A DNA stretch of 51,365 nt from a virus, in IMG/VR virus record IMGVR_UViG_3300048033_000777, positions 1 through 51,365 of that record; one strand, given 5' to 3'. This document shows, piece by piece, positions 32,821-40,276 of this stretch. The notes beneath the pieces were generated by a model that had not been told where the DNA came from, made no database searches, and was given only the letters and a program-made list of their open reading frames with translations. Within the stretch, counting starts at the first letter, position 1; every line of letters begins with the position of its first letter. A program made the position numbers and the translations under genes.

Positions 32821-33021
32821 TTAACTAAAATATTTTTTAAGCATTTCTAAGATATCGTCATATTCTGCTATTTTCTTTATCTCGTCTTCCATAGCTTCGA
32901 TGATATCCGGATGTTCTCCAATACCAGTTGTAGAGTTGAGATAAACTTCTACATTAGCTTTATGTTTAGCAACATGACCTTCTGCATGTTTTGTAAGTGC
33001 GTTTAAAAGTATCTCACGCAT
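32821..33021 (-). CDS. Small conserved-type hypothetical (66 aa)
   Basis: A helical acidic protein, MREILLNALTKHAEGHVAKH at the start, followed by NVEVYLNSTTGIGEHPDIIE and ending LEMLKKYFS. The GIGEHPDI turn between two helices is a feature I recall in small proteins of T4-like marine phages. Function unknown. AAGGAAAAAACT precedes the ATG. It follows tRNA-Leu in the transcript and is coupled to the gene at 32616. Confidence 0.7.
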   Translation of the reverse strand: MREILLNALTKHAEGHVAKHKANVEVYLNSTTGIGEHPDIIEAMEDEIKKIAEYDDILEMLKKYFS

Positions 33022-33039
33022 AGTTTTTTCCTTTCAATT

Positions 33040-33123
33040 TGGTGCGGATGGAGAGACTCGAACTCTCACGCCGTAAAGCACAGGTACCTAAAACCTGCGT
33101 GTCTACCATTCCACCACATCCGC
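33040..33123 (-). tRNA. tRNA-Leu (anticodon UAG)
   Basis: Acceptor GCGGATG/CATCCGC, anticodon loop TTTAGGT, a long variable arm of class II type, T-arm GAGAGTTCGAGTCTCTC and encoded CCA on the minus strand. Confidence 0.93.
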
Positions 33124-33125
33124 TA

Positions 33126-33201
<76 letters not shown>

Positions 33202-33202
33202 G

Positions 33203-33277
33203 TTATCTTCTTACTCTGCAACTAGGGCAAAAATCATTATGCCCTAACTCTGTTTTACATTCTGGACAAGTATTCAT
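33203..33277 (-). CDS. Zinc-ribbon micro-protein (24 aa)
   Basis: The whole protein is MNTCPECKTELGHNDFCPSC plus VRR-type basic tail. Two CPxC knuckles separated by 11 residues form a minimal zinc ribbon. AAGGATAAGAC lies upstream of the ATG. The gene sits between the TauD-like gene and tRNA-Thr on the same strand, so it is part of that transcript. The motif makes a chance ORF unlikely. Role unknown, perhaps binding RNA or RNA polymerase. Confidence 0.65.
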   Translation of the reverse strand: MNTCPECKTELGHNDFCPSCRVRR

Positions 33278-33293
33278 ACAGTCTTATCCTTTA

Positions 33294-34364
33294 TTATTGT
33301 ACATTAGACCAGTTATTTAGTATTGAGTTATATTCATTTAATTGTTTATGATATTTTGATTTATAAGGTTCTAATAGCCACGGACACCAATCTTTGTTTA
33401 CAATTTTATCATACACATATTGTATCCTAAGAGCTAGTCGATCGGTTATGCCACCTTTGCGTCTATGTAACGTAATTGAATTATCAAACAAACACAGGTC
33501 GTTATCTCTAGTATACCAATGATCGTATATATATTCCTCTACAAAAAGTGTTTTATTGATATATTCAAATAGCTCAGTTGACTGTTTTTTGGTCATGCCT
33601 TTGACTGAATGAATAGTATTAATACTATAGTGCAATCCTTTTATACCACCCGGGCTTAACGCTACTAAAGGTAACTCGACAGGTTCAGGACACATGTTTC
33701 GATGCATAATGCCGTCTTGAGACTCAAGCAATCCAGGATTAATTCTTCCTGGAGTAAACTGATGTTTTATAATTATTTCGTCAAGTTCGCTTCTAAATGT
33801 CTCAGTTTGATTTTCGTACCAGTTAGCTGTAGTTACAAATCCGGTTGCACTTCCAACTAATCCTTCAACGCCCATTAGACTTACTCCTGGAGAGAAAATT
33901 AAATTTCCAGATTCATTTGAATGCCAAAGAAGTTCTCCTTCATTAAACATTCCTAATGGCGATCCGTCATCCTTTTTTCTTCCAGTGACTTTCATAAGAG
34001 CTGTATCTCTATGTACTATATCCTGTGCAAAAAGATCAAAAAGACTTTGTATATAAGTTCTATCACCAGAATCAACCTTTTTTCCATTGATAAAATTATC
34101 AGTCAAAATTTTAGTAAGTTCGGTATCGGATATATTATATTTTTTCATTAATTTAATATATTCGTTTGCTCGAGGAGTGCCCCACATATGCATTTTTTCT
34201 TCATATTCGTGTGGAGTAACATTAACATCTCTAATTATCGTTACTAACGAGTTTAGATGTACGTCACCTAACATCATCCATTCTTCGTCAGATGCGTTTT
34301 TCATATCGAATTTATCAATGAATACACCGTAATCACCTAAACCAGGAATTTTAGTTATTTGCAA
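33294..34364 (-). CDS. TauD/TfdA-like 2OG dioxygenase-family protein
   Basis: 356 residues from a TTG at 34364, chosen because AAGGA lies about nine bases upstream. The longer frame would start inside tRNA-Gly. The N-terminus, MQITKIPGLGDYGVFIDKFD, and later DNSITLHRRKGGITDRLALR fit the TauD family (distal His and the 2OG-binding Arg). The usual H-x-D reads WHSNESG, so N150 replaces Asp, or E151 substitutes. Catalysis is therefore uncertain. A perfect late promoter is at 34391. Confidence 0.7.
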   Translation of the reverse strand: MQITKIPGLGDYGVFIDKFDMKNASDEEWMMLGDVHLNSLVTIIRDVNVTPHEYEEKMHMWGTPRANEYIKLMKKYNISDTELTKILTDNFINGKKVDSGDRTYIQSLFDLFAQDIVHRDTALMKVTGRKKDDGSPLGMFNEGELLWHSNESGNLIFSPGVSLMGVEGLVGSATGFVTTANWYENQTETFRSELDEIIIKHQFTPGRINPGLLESQDGIMHRNMCPEPVELPLVALSPGGIKGLHYSINTIHSVKGMTKKQSTELFEYINKTLFVEEYIYDHWYTRDNDLCLFDNSITLHRRKGGITDRLALRIQYVYDKIVNKDWCPWLLEPYKSKYHKQLNEYNSILNNWSNVQ

Positions 34365-34390
34365 TTGTTTTTTCCTTTTAGTTATTACGG

Positions 34391-34398
34391 TATTTATA
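34391..34398 (-). promoter_or_regulatory. T4-type late promoter TATAAATA
   Basis: Perfect late consensus on the minus strand, in the 36-base gap between tRNA-Gly and the TTG start at 34364. Confidence 0.7.
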
Positions 34399-34400
34399 AT

Positions 34401-34475
<75 letters not shown>

Positions 34476-34482
34476 ATTATTT

Positions 34483-34707
34483 TTAAAGGTCGGAACTATC
34501 TTTTACAAACGGACCTTCGTCAAGTGCTGTAATTGCTTCTGACTTATGATCTGCTTCAAACATCAAGTTCAAACTTTCAAACTTTTTGGTTTCCCAATCT
34601 TCATTAGAACGTAGTTGAGCATCTGTTGCTCCATTTTCTAATGCATTTTTAAAAGCTGTTAAACCAGCTTCGATATCTTTTGTATAAACGTCTACTGAGA
34701 CTTTCAT
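34483..34707 (-). CDS. Hypothetical acidic protein (74 aa)
   Basis: MKVSVDVYTKDIEAGLTAFK at the start, then ENGATDAQLRSNEDWETKKFE and an acidic end. It has an alpha/beta character and no recognised motif. A clear AAGGAAAG ribosome binding site precedes the ATG. It lies between tRNA-Gly and tRNA-Ser(GCU) and probably shares their transcript. Confidence 0.65.
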   Translation of the reverse strand: MKVSVDVYTKDIEAGLTAFKNALENGATDAQLRSNEDWETKKFESLNLMFEADHKSEAITALDEGPFVKDSSDL

Positions 34708-34728
34708 TTTCTTTCCTTTTATAAGTTA

Positions 34729-34818
34729 TGGCAGAGAGGAAGGGATTCGAACCCTCGGAACGCTTACACGTTCAACACCTTAGCAGGGTGCCGCTTTCGA
34801 CCACTCAGCCACCTCTCT
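34729..34818 (-). tRNA. tRNA-Ser (anticodon GCU)
   Basis: Acceptor AGAGAGG/CCTCTCT, anticodon loop CTGCTAA, long variable arm, T-arm GAGGGTTCGAATCCCTT and encoded CCA on the minus strand. A terminator-like hairpin ends four bases upstream of its mature 5' end. Confidence 0.95.
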
Positions 34819-34821
34819 AAT

Positions 34822-34881
34822 AAAAAACACACTCCCAGTTTATCAGATCTGTTGCATCAGCTATACTGTATGCAGAGTGTG
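34822..34881 (-). terminator. Terminator-like structured element before tRNA-Ser(GCU)
   Basis: The minus strand has CACACTC (34881-34875) pairing with GAGTGTG (34834-34828), followed by six T. Inside is a second stem TGCAT/ATGCA (34874-34870 with 34857-34853). The large loop makes it a weak terminator. It could instead be a structured RNA or processing signal between tRNA-Asn and tRNA-Ser. Confidence 0.45.
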
Positions 34882-34889
34882 CTTTAACT

Positions 34890-34964
34890 TGGCTCCCCAG
34901 GATGGGTTCGAACCACCGACCAATTGATTAACAGTCAACTGCTCTACCACTGAGCTACTGGGGA
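34890..34964 (-). tRNA. tRNA-Asn (anticodon GUU)
   Basis: Acceptor TCCCCAG/CTGGGGA, anticodon loop CTGTTAA, T-arm GGTGGTTCGAACCCATC and encoded CCA on the minus strand. It starts five bases after the stop of the glycine-zipper protein. Confidence 0.95.
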
Positions 34965-34969
34965 ATAAT

Positions 34970-35413
34970 TTAACCTTTTCTATTAAAACGTAATACTTGT
35001 CTTTGACCATCAACATAGAAAGTTACTGTGCTGTGGCTGTATACTTCACGCTTAACTTCTTCATAACGTGTTTCAATTTGGCACTGACGTTGTGTAGTGT
35101 AGTTACGAGGGCCTTTGTTTTGTCCACCAATAATAGCACCTGTCAATGCACCAATACCTGTTGCTGCTTCTTTGCCGCTACCGTTACCAAATTGGTTACC
35201 AATAACGCCCCCGATGATACCGCCAAGGATCGCACCTTCTGTATCAGTTGCGCCTTTTTGCGGTGTTCGAACATCCTTACATACTTCAACACGATACGGA
35301 CTTTGTTCGATCACAGTCTTAAAATGATCTCGAATAGTTGCTTTGCTTGTTTCAGCAAGAGCGGGTGTCGCCGTCGCTGCAATAAGACTTACTGTTGCTA
35401 GTAGTTTTTTCAT
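34970..35413 (-). CDS. Secreted glycine-zipper protein
   Basis: 147 residues from the ATG at 35413. The N-terminus MKKLLATVSLIAATATPALA is a textbook signal peptide with cleavage after ALA. Near the middle is a glycine-zipper stretch (GAILGGIIGGVIGNQFGNG and GIGALTGAIIGGQNKG) like those of SlyB/2TM outer-membrane-associated proteins. It probably acts in the host envelope. TAAATA lies four bases before the ATG and no ribosome binding site is seen. An upstream ATG at 35434 would spoil the signal peptide. Confidence 0.75.
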   Translation of the reverse strand: MKKLLATVSLIAATATPALAETSKATIRDHFKTVIEQSPYRVEVCKDVRTPQKGATDTEGAILGGIIGGVIGNQFGNGSGKEAATGIGALTGAIIGGQNKGPRNYTTQRQCQIETRYEEVKREVYSHSTVTFYVDGQRQVLRFNRKG

Positions 35414-35417
35414 ACGG

Positions 35418-35425
35418 TATTTATT
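35418..35425 (-). promoter_or_regulatory. Late promoter-like AATAAATA, near-leaderless type
   Basis: On the minus strand AATAAATA is followed by CCGT and ATG (35413). Its first bases overlap the stop of the gene at 35424. Confidence 0.45.
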
Positions 35426-35636
35426 ATAGATCATCTAAATCAACAACTTTCTTGGTTTCTGCAATTTTAGCAACATATGTTGCCCCAAATATTCCTTTAC
35501 ATAGTGTTTCTGAAGCAGTATACTCTTTGTGATAGCTTTCTGGAAATACTTCAACGATTTTAGGTTCAGGTGTAGCAATATACATTCCTAGTGCAAAGCC
35601 TGCTATAGTTCCTACCATTAAAAATTGTAATCCCAT
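35424..35636 (-). CDS. Small membrane-anchored protein (70 aa)
   Basis: One N-terminal hydrophobic helix (LMVGTIAGFALGMYIATP, about residues 6-23) is followed by a soluble tail ending VDLDDL. It is likely anchored in the inner membrane with its tail in the periplasm, or a secreted protein with an uncleaved signal. It sits between a lipoprotein and a glycine-zipper protein, suggesting a shared envelope role. No family is recognised. Confidence 0.65.
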   Translation of the reverse strand: MGLQFLMVGTIAGFALGMYIATPEPKIVEVFPESYHKEYTASETLCKGIFGATYVAKIAETKKVVDLDDL

Positions 35637-35637
35637 C

Positions 35638-36129
35638 TTAGTTATTCTCCGCTTGAATGATATTGCCTAAGTCGCTTTCTTTAAACTCGTATGTAGTAGT
35701 TTCAGTTACTGATTCCGGTTCGAGCATTGTAAACGTATGTAGGAGATTGTCGTCCTCTACTAGGATTGTTTCTTGCTCTTTTTCCGATCCTTTAACTGTA
35801 ACATTACATTTTGAAGTTACCATAACAACATCTCTTCTAGCTGCTTTATCCTGTGCGCCTTTACCAGTTTGTACTGATGTAGAACGTGTTTCTGCCTCAA
35901 CATTTGCTGACGTTTTCATACACAAGTCGCCTAAAGCATTATTCATAGATACTGCTTGAGATACATCAAGTTCATTCGAACGACCGTAACCAACACCTTC
36001 ATCAATATCAGCATTTTGATACTTTTTTGGTATGCCGTCTAAAGTTTTTCGAGTTTCAAACTTTGATGCACATCCACTAAGAACAATAGCCGATCCTAGT
36101 AAAGTGATTGTAAAGATATTAGATTTCAT
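35638..36129 (-). CDS. Predicted lipoprotein
   Basis: 163 residues. The N-terminus MKSNIFTITLLGSAIVLSGC is a lipoprotein signal peptide with lipobox L-S-G-C, so C20 would be lipidated. The mature part is soluble, with two more Cys (DLCMKTS and SKCNVTV) that could form a disulfide. It presumably sits in the host envelope, where phage lipoproteins can block superinfection, which is inference only. It starts the transcript from the promoter at 36163-36190 and has an AGAGGCAC leader. Confidence 0.8.
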   Translation of the reverse strand: MKSNIFTITLLGSAIVLSGCASKFETRKTLDGIPKKYQNADIDEGVGYGRSNELDVSQAVSMNNALGDLCMKTSANVEAETRSTSVQTGKGAQDKAARRDVVMVTSKCNVTVKGSEKEQETILVEDDNLLHTFTMLEPESVTETTTYEFKESDLGNIIQAENN

Positions 36130-36162
36130 AAGTGCCTCTTCATTAATGTTTAACTTATAATA

Positions 36163-36190
36163 AGTATAGCATCAAATAGAGTTTTGTCAA
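36163..36190 (-). promoter_or_regulatory. Sigma-70-type early promoter for the envelope genes
   Basis: The minus strand has TTGACA (36190-36185), 16 bases and TATACT (36168-36163) with TGC just before the -10. It overlaps the last bases of the gene at 36187 and drives the lipoprotein gene. Confidence 0.75.
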
Positions 36191-36396
36191 CTATTTTTTT
36201 GTATTTTTTTAAGAATTTTCTCAGCATCGGGATACGAACGCATTAATGTAACCTGATCGTCTATTTCTTCCAATCTCTCAAGTTCTTCTTGTGTCGTTAG
36301 TTCGTTCTTTAAAATACTTCTTTCATAGAAGGGATTATAACTTGTAGGCAAGTACGGCTGCGTCCAAGTGTGATTTACTGTCCATTTATCATTCAT
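36187..36396 (-). CDS. Hypothetical protein (69 aa)
   Basis: It starts MNDKWTVNHTWTQPYLPTSY and has a helical acidic second half (TTQEELERLEEIDDQVTLM). No motif is recognised. Its ATG overlaps the stop of the gene at 36393 (ATGA), so it is the last gene of a coupled run from ClpP downward. Confidence 0.65.
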   Translation of the reverse strand: MNDKWTVNHTWTQPYLPTSYNPFYERSILKNELTTQEELERLEEIDDQVTLMRSYPDAEKILKKIQKNS

Positions 36397-36596
36397 TGTA
36401 GTGTTGTAACTCCGAGATGTGTTTGTTTTTCGCCTGCTATGGTATCATAAAGAATATCGTTTACTGCTTCAAGTTCTTCCCAACTTGCTGCTTCGACTTT
36501 ATCATTTTCAATAGCATCTTGAATACGTTGCCAGTCTTCTTCTGTTAGAGTATTGCGCAACGGATGCACAGCTTTCTTTGGATCAACAGTGTTCAT
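36393..36596 (-). CDS. Hypothetical protein (67 aa)
   Basis: The ATG at 36596 is chosen because GGAG lies seven bases upstream. A longer frame starting at 36662 would add a stretch overlapping the WYL-like gene. The protein starts MNTVDPKKAVHPLRN and is mostly helical and acidic (LTEEDWQRIQDAIENDKVEA). Function unknown. It lies two bases after the stop of the gene at 36598. Confidence 0.65.
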   Translation of the reverse strand: MNTVDPKKAVHPLRNTLTEEDWQRIQDAIENDKVEAASWEELEAVNDILYDTIAGEKQTHLGVTTLQ

Positions 36597-36597
36597 A

Positions 36598-36945
36598 TTA
36601 TTTCTCCAAGTACCATTCTTGCAAATATTCATCAACAATGTCAACAGCATTAACACGCTCATAACGGAAACTGCGCCAACCTTTTGCGTTTACGTCCCAT
36701 ACACTTACAACAGCATCTGACACCTTACGAACAGCCTTTTGACTCATAGGATCTTTTTTAGTTGCCGCTGGCTTCATGTCTTCACGTAGTGTGCAAGTCA
36801 TTACTCGCTTGTCACCGTTGAGCTTAGTAAAGTCAACTACTAGAACGTTTTGCTCTAGCAGTTTATCTAAATCTTCACGAATAGGAATGCCTTTAAGACT
36901 TGCTACGGTTTCAGCGACTTGTGACGACTTTGTCTGCGAGTCCAT
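36598..36945 (-). CDS. WYL_2 / Sm-like SH3-fold protein
   Basis: 115 residues. The core [20 protein letters not shown] and the later [15 protein letters not shown] match the small WYL_2 (DUF2693, Sm-like beta-barrel) proteins common in T4-like phages. They may bind nucleic acid or nucleotides, and their precise role is unknown. A GGAGG ribosome binding site lies inside the end of the clpP gene, which this gene overlaps by 35 bases. Confidence 0.8.
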   Translation of the reverse strand: MDSQTKSSQVAETVASLKGIPIREDLDKLLEQNVLVVDFTKLNGDKRVMTCTLREDMKPAATKKDPMSQKAVRKVSDAVVSVWDVNAKGWRSFRYERVNAVDIVDEYLQEWYLEK

Positions 36946-37528
36946 ATTCGACTGCCTCCTCTGCTGTTAAGAATGTATCAAACTTCATTGTTTCGAACAG
37001 TTCTTCGTATTCTTTACCTTTGCTGTTGTGCTTGACATACAGTTCTGTAAGACGTTTGTTGATCTTTTTACTTTCTTCAAACGAACGAATAGCATCTTCC
37101 ATTTCGAGCTCTTGTACGTGTACACTTCCGCTTGTACCGCGTGTGCCTGAGCTTACACGGTGGATCATTGTACGACTCTCAGGTAGTACTACACGCTTGC
37201 CTGCTGTGCCGGCTTGTGCTAGGAATGACCCCATTGAGCAGGCTTGGCCCATTACAATAGTACGCACATCGCATTTAATGTACTGCATAGTATCGTAGAT
37301 AGCAAGTCCAGCTGTTACTTGTCCACCCGGACTGTTAATATACAAGTTAATGTCCTTGTCTGGATTTTCACTTTCCAAGAACAACATCTGTGCTACAATT
37401 AAATTAGCCATGTTATCTTCTACTGGACCGTTAAGCATAACAATACGATCTTTCATCAACCGACTGTAAATGTCGTATGAGCGTTCTCCTCGAGCTTCTT
37501 GCTCAACTACCATAGGTACTAAAGGCAT
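36911..37528 (-). CDS. clpP: ClpP protease subunit
   Basis: 205 residues, the normal ClpP length. The catalytic triad is complete: S98 in QACSMGSF, H123 in TMIHRV and D184 in [29 protein letters not shown] is also conserved. The region after the His ([15 protein letters not shown]) is atypical, so partner choice may differ from the host ClpP. ClpP barrels need a ClpX/A ATPase, which is not encoded here and may be supplied by the host. It may process virion or regulatory proteins. Its start overlaps the stop of the gene at 37528. Confidence 0.95.
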   Translation of the reverse strand: MPLVPMVVEQEARGERSYDIYSRLMKDRIVMLNGPVEDNMANLIVAQMLFLESENPDKDINLYINSPGGQVTAGLAIYDTMQYIKCDVRTIVMGQACSMGSFLAQAGTAGKRVVLPESRTMIHRVSSGTRGTSGSVHVQELEMEDAIRSFEESKKINKRLTELYVKHNSKGKEYEELFETMKFDTFLTAEEAVEYGLADKVVTSR

Positions 37529-37752
37529 TAGCGTCCCTCCTTAATATAACGTACTGTAGGTCCGGGCGAAGTAAACTCCATGCCGTGTGCATTACCTACA
37601 AATACTTTTCCATTCCAATGCATAGAAATCTTATTGTTTGCTAGGAAGGCATCAAATCTCTCGCCTTCTCTAAAGTTATCTGCTTCTGCTTCAACTACTA
37701 CTTCACTACGAGTATTAGTAAGCATTGCTTTATTGTCTACTAGTGTTCTCAT
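37528..37752 (-). CDS. Hypothetical protein (74 aa)
   Basis: A soluble protein of mixed beta character: [20 protein letters not shown], then [29 protein letters not shown] precedes the ATG, and its start and stop each overlap a neighbour by one to four bases. It immediately precedes clpP in the transcript. Function unknown. Confidence 0.65.
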   Translation of the reverse strand: MRTLVDNKAMLTNTRSEVVVEAEADNFREGERFDAFLANNKISMHWNGKVFVGNAHGMEFTSPGPTVRYIKEGR

Positions 37753-37991
37753 TTTTTTCCTAACAGTTTAAGGTTTAATACAAAGTTCTCTACAAGTAGT
37801 TTAACAATAATTGCGCCATCTGTCAAGTGATTTCTTTCCATTTCGAGTACATGTGTTGCCATCATTACGTAGGCTTGATCCTTTGTAATGTTTAAATCAC
37901 CCCAATTAATGGGATCCATTGCTTCACCTTCTTTTGCTAATAGGACAAGGTTGCGGATTGCCTCGTCGTCTACTTCAAACATATTAGACAT
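37749..37991 (-). CDS. Hypothetical helical protein (80 aa)
   Basis: It is mainly helical and acidic, MSNMFEVDDEAIRNLVLLAK at the start and [14 protein letters not shown] at the end. Resembling small unknown proteins of T4-like marine phages, it has no recognised domain. GAGG is four bases before the ATG. It is coupled to its neighbours on both sides. Confidence 0.65.
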   Translation of the reverse strand: MSNMFEVDDEAIRNLVLLAKEGEAMDPINWGDLNITKDQAYVMMATHVLEMERNHLTDGAIIVKLLVENFVLNLKLLGKK

Positions 37992-38580
37992 AATACCTCT
38001 TATTACACATTATAAACATTAGTGTTAATCGTTTGCTTTTTATACTTTCAGGATGCTCAAAATTGTGCCAACTGTACTTACTAGGAATAAAACTGTAACC
38101 TTTATTAAATTTCCATCCAATATTTTTTACAGGTTCACTAGTTTCACTTGTATAAAGATCAGTTCCTTTGCTCTCTTCACTAAAATATACAATAGTAGTT
38201 AATTGCTTCCATTCGTCGTCTAAATGGACTCCGTTGGTGCCGCCTGTATGTTTGTGTCCTGGCGGCAAACACATTGTAGCAATTCTAAAAAATACGTCTT
38301 CTGCTTTTGTACTATAACACGTACTTTTACCTTTTGTAACTCTACTTAAATCTAAATATGTAGGATAAAGCATGTCCCACGCTTTATTTTGTAATAATTC
38401 GTTTATTTTTCTACCGTCATTTTTTCCAACAAAGTGCATCCAATTTTTGTTAAGTCTTTGTTTCTGGAAGTCTTTTAGTATTTCAAGTTCTTCTCCAGTA
38501 AAAAATTTATCGTGTATCATATGTGGCCAAGGATCTAAATCTAAACTCAAATGGAATACCTTTCTTTTATATCGTTCCAT
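37984..38580 (-). CDS. 2OG-Fe(II) oxygenase-like protein
   Basis: 198 residues. The facial triad is H119 and D121 in GVHLDDEWKQL and H172 in YSWHNFEHP. A following Arg (R184 in KSKRLTLMFI) can bind 2-oxoglutarate, and VYFSEESKGTDLYTS fits the minor sheet. It is therefore likely an active Fe(II) oxygenase with unknown substrate. Its start lies inside the end of the SGNH-like gene upstream (34-base overlap). Confidence 0.75.
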   Translation of the reverse strand: MERYKRKVFHLSLDLDPWPHMIHDKFFTGEELEILKDFQKQRLNKNWMHFVGKNDGRKINELLQNKAWDMLYPTYLDLSRVTKGKSTCYSTKAEDVFFRIATMCLPPGHKHTGGTNGVHLDDEWKQLTTIVYFSEESKGTDLYTSETSEPVKNIGWKFNKGYSFIPSKYSWHNFEHPESIKSKRLTLMFIMCNKRYYV

Positions 38581-39227
38581 AAATCTTCGTATGCTTGTGC
38601 ATCAGGATGTGCATTGTCCGGAAATCTACGACTTTGTTCTAATATGTCTCTATGTGTTATTGAAAGTTTTTGATATTCGTTAAAATCTTTTTTTGATAAC
38701 CATCGTTTGCATAATTCTATTTTATCATTGCCGCCGGTAAGCATGCTCATAAACTGATTGTACGGAAGTTCTTGATTTAATATTTTTGATTTCCAATCGG
38801 GTATAAAGTCTATTCTATTTTTAAATGCATCTATATACGATTTTGGTACTGGGGATTGTCCGCCAATAAAGAGAATTTTTGTGTCGTCTTTCATTAAAGG
38901 AAGTAATGCATTTTGTGTGTGCGCAATATACTGTTCTTCTAAAGATGTTTCTACATTAGCTGTTTTTTCTAACCAGTCTGTATGTATCAAGTCTCTTCCA
39001 ATTTCTGTCCAAAAATGTATCCATATGTCAGGCTTATCAATTGAGTTCTTAGCATGTTTTTCTAAAATAAAGAACTGACTTCGGTTACCGTTACCGCCTC
39101 TAGCAAGTTGTAAAACACTATGATTGTGTTTTTCAAATCTTCCGTTTAAGGAATGTCGGTAATAGACTTTAGATCGAAGCAAAGAAGTAAAATCTCCCCA
39201 GCTGTCTCCGCTTATCCATACTCTCAT
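38547..39227 (-). CDS. SGNH/GDSL hydrolase-like protein
   Basis: 226 residues from the ATG at 39227, which has GAGG seven bases upstream. An extended frame to 39260 lacks support. Block I reads VWISGDSWGDF, a GDS nucleophile motif. ARGGNGNRSQ supplies Gly and Asn of blocks II and III. The C-terminal FPDNAHPDAQAYEDLW gives the D-x-x-H pair. SGNH enzymes are esterases or sugar O-acetyl transferases/hydrolases. The target here could be a surface glycan. It is coupled to the oxygenase downstream. Confidence 0.65.
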   Translation of the reverse strand: MRVWISGDSWGDFTSLLRSKVYYRHSLNGRFEKHNHSVLQLARGGNGNRSQFFILEKHAKNSIDKPDIWIHFWTEIGRDLIHTDWLEKTANVETSLEEQYIAHTQNALLPLMKDDTKILFIGGQSPVPKSYIDAFKNRIDFIPDWKSKILNQELPYNQFMSMLTGGNDKIELCKRWLSKKDFNEYQKLSITHRDILEQSRRFPDNAHPDAQAYEDLWNDIKERYSI

Positions 39228-39256
39228 ACTAACCTCTGTACTATATTCATTGCGAC

Positions 39257-39838
39257 TCAATCCCAGAGGTTCTCATAATACTTTCCGAAGAGTCTAAACC
39301 CATTTGAAATTCTTTCTTGTTCTTTTTCCATTCCGTCTCGATCTAAAATATCAAAACGCATATACACATCGTCTTTGTTTGCTTTACAGTCAAAAGCATA
39401 AATCATTTCGTCTAACACCCAATCCCAACGATCAAAATGTTTAGGATCTACTTCACCCTTTTTACCGTATGCTTCAATTTGCTTTTTAGTAGCACGTAGT
39501 TGTTTAGGCACGTCTACGTTATCTACAAAAGGAGCACCGTGTTTAGTATCCTTTAGTTGTACAAGCATAGGCAAGATAATAGGAGCAAGTGTATGATCCA
39601 TACTCCATGTGTCCCAACGATCAATACGAATCTTTTGCTTCTGTCCTGTGCGTCTATCAAACCATAGCCAGTTAAACACGTTGTACACGCTTTGTACGCC
39701 GTCTTCGATAGCTTCAAATATGTGATCCTCGTAGTCTTGTACCTTAGGCCAATCTACAATGCCGTATTTCTTATCCATATGGCGATCGTGAATACGACAT
39801 CTCAATCTGTCTCTGTAGTTTGAAATTTTAATCTTCAT
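39257..39838 (-). CDS. Conserved-type phage hypothetical (193 aa)
   Basis: A soluble, Trp- and Asp-rich protein with WSMDHTLAPIILPMLVQLKD, followed by KHGAPFVDNVDVP, and later HFDRWDWVLDEMIYAFDCKA. I recall this pattern in many phages, where it remains unassigned. It overlaps the 64-residue gene upstream by 11 bases. Its place among small early-type genes suggests a takeover role, which is inference. Confidence 0.75.
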   Translation of the reverse strand: MKIKISNYRDRLRCRIHDRHMDKKYGIVDWPKVQDYEDHIFEAIEDGVQSVYNVFNWLWFDRRTGQKQKIRIDRWDTWSMDHTLAPIILPMLVQLKDTKHGAPFVDNVDVPKQLRATKKQIEAYGKKGEVDPKHFDRWDWVLDEMIYAFDCKANKDDVYMRFDILDRDGMEKEQERISNGFRLFGKYYENLWD

Positions 39839-40022
39839 AATAATCTACCACCATTACCATTTCAGGTTTGTCAGGATGTTGAAATGTTTTAGCAACTTCC
39901 ATTGCTTGATGTGCATCTTCATAAGTCTTTACTTTAAGATTCCACATGTCACACTTGTCAGTGTTTTCTGTAACATAAATCCAATCGTCTTTGCCATCAA
40001 GACATACCATTATAGCGTACAT
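39828..40022 (-). CDS. Hypothetical protein (64 aa)
   Basis: MYAIMVCLDGKDDWIYVTEN at the start, then a helix (YEDAHQAMEVAKTFQ) and a final beta strand MVMVVDYYED, an alpha/beta pattern. No family can be named. It overlaps both neighbours by 1-11 bases and has no separate promoter. Confidence 0.65.
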   Translation of the reverse strand: MYAIMVCLDGKDDWIYVTENTDKCDMWNLKVKTYEDAHQAMEVAKTFQHPDKPEMVMVVDYYED

Positions 40023-40276
40023 TACTTACTTTTCCTTGTTTCATAATCGTGCATCAGCACACTTAGCTCATCTATCTTATTGCCTGTTTCTAATACCTCT
40101 GGACACTTAGTTGCAATCAAATCTAAGTCGTACTGCCTCGGATAATGTCGTAAACATGCTCGAGCTTTGTTGCGTACTTCTCTCGACACACGAGGTGTTT
40201 TCTTAGGGTCACACAAATCTAACAAAAAGTCTTCTGTGTAACGTATACTATTATAGCGTTCGCAAGGTAGTGTCAT
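40022..40276 (-). CDS. BPSL0761-type small protein (84 aa)
   Basis: MTLPCERYNSIRYTEDFLLD followed by PRVSREVRNKARACLRHYPR fits the BPSL0761 family pattern (T-L-P-E-R at the start, then P-R-V-P and R-H-Y-P). Bacteria and phages share it, and its function is unknown. The GTG/ATG region overlaps the preceding gene by four bases. It may be a small DNA-binding protein, but nothing proves it. Confidence 0.7.
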   Translation of the reverse strand: MTLPCERYNSIRYTEDFLLDLCDPKKTPRVSREVRNKARACLRHYPRQYDLDLIATKCPEVLETGNKIDELSVLMHDYETRKSK

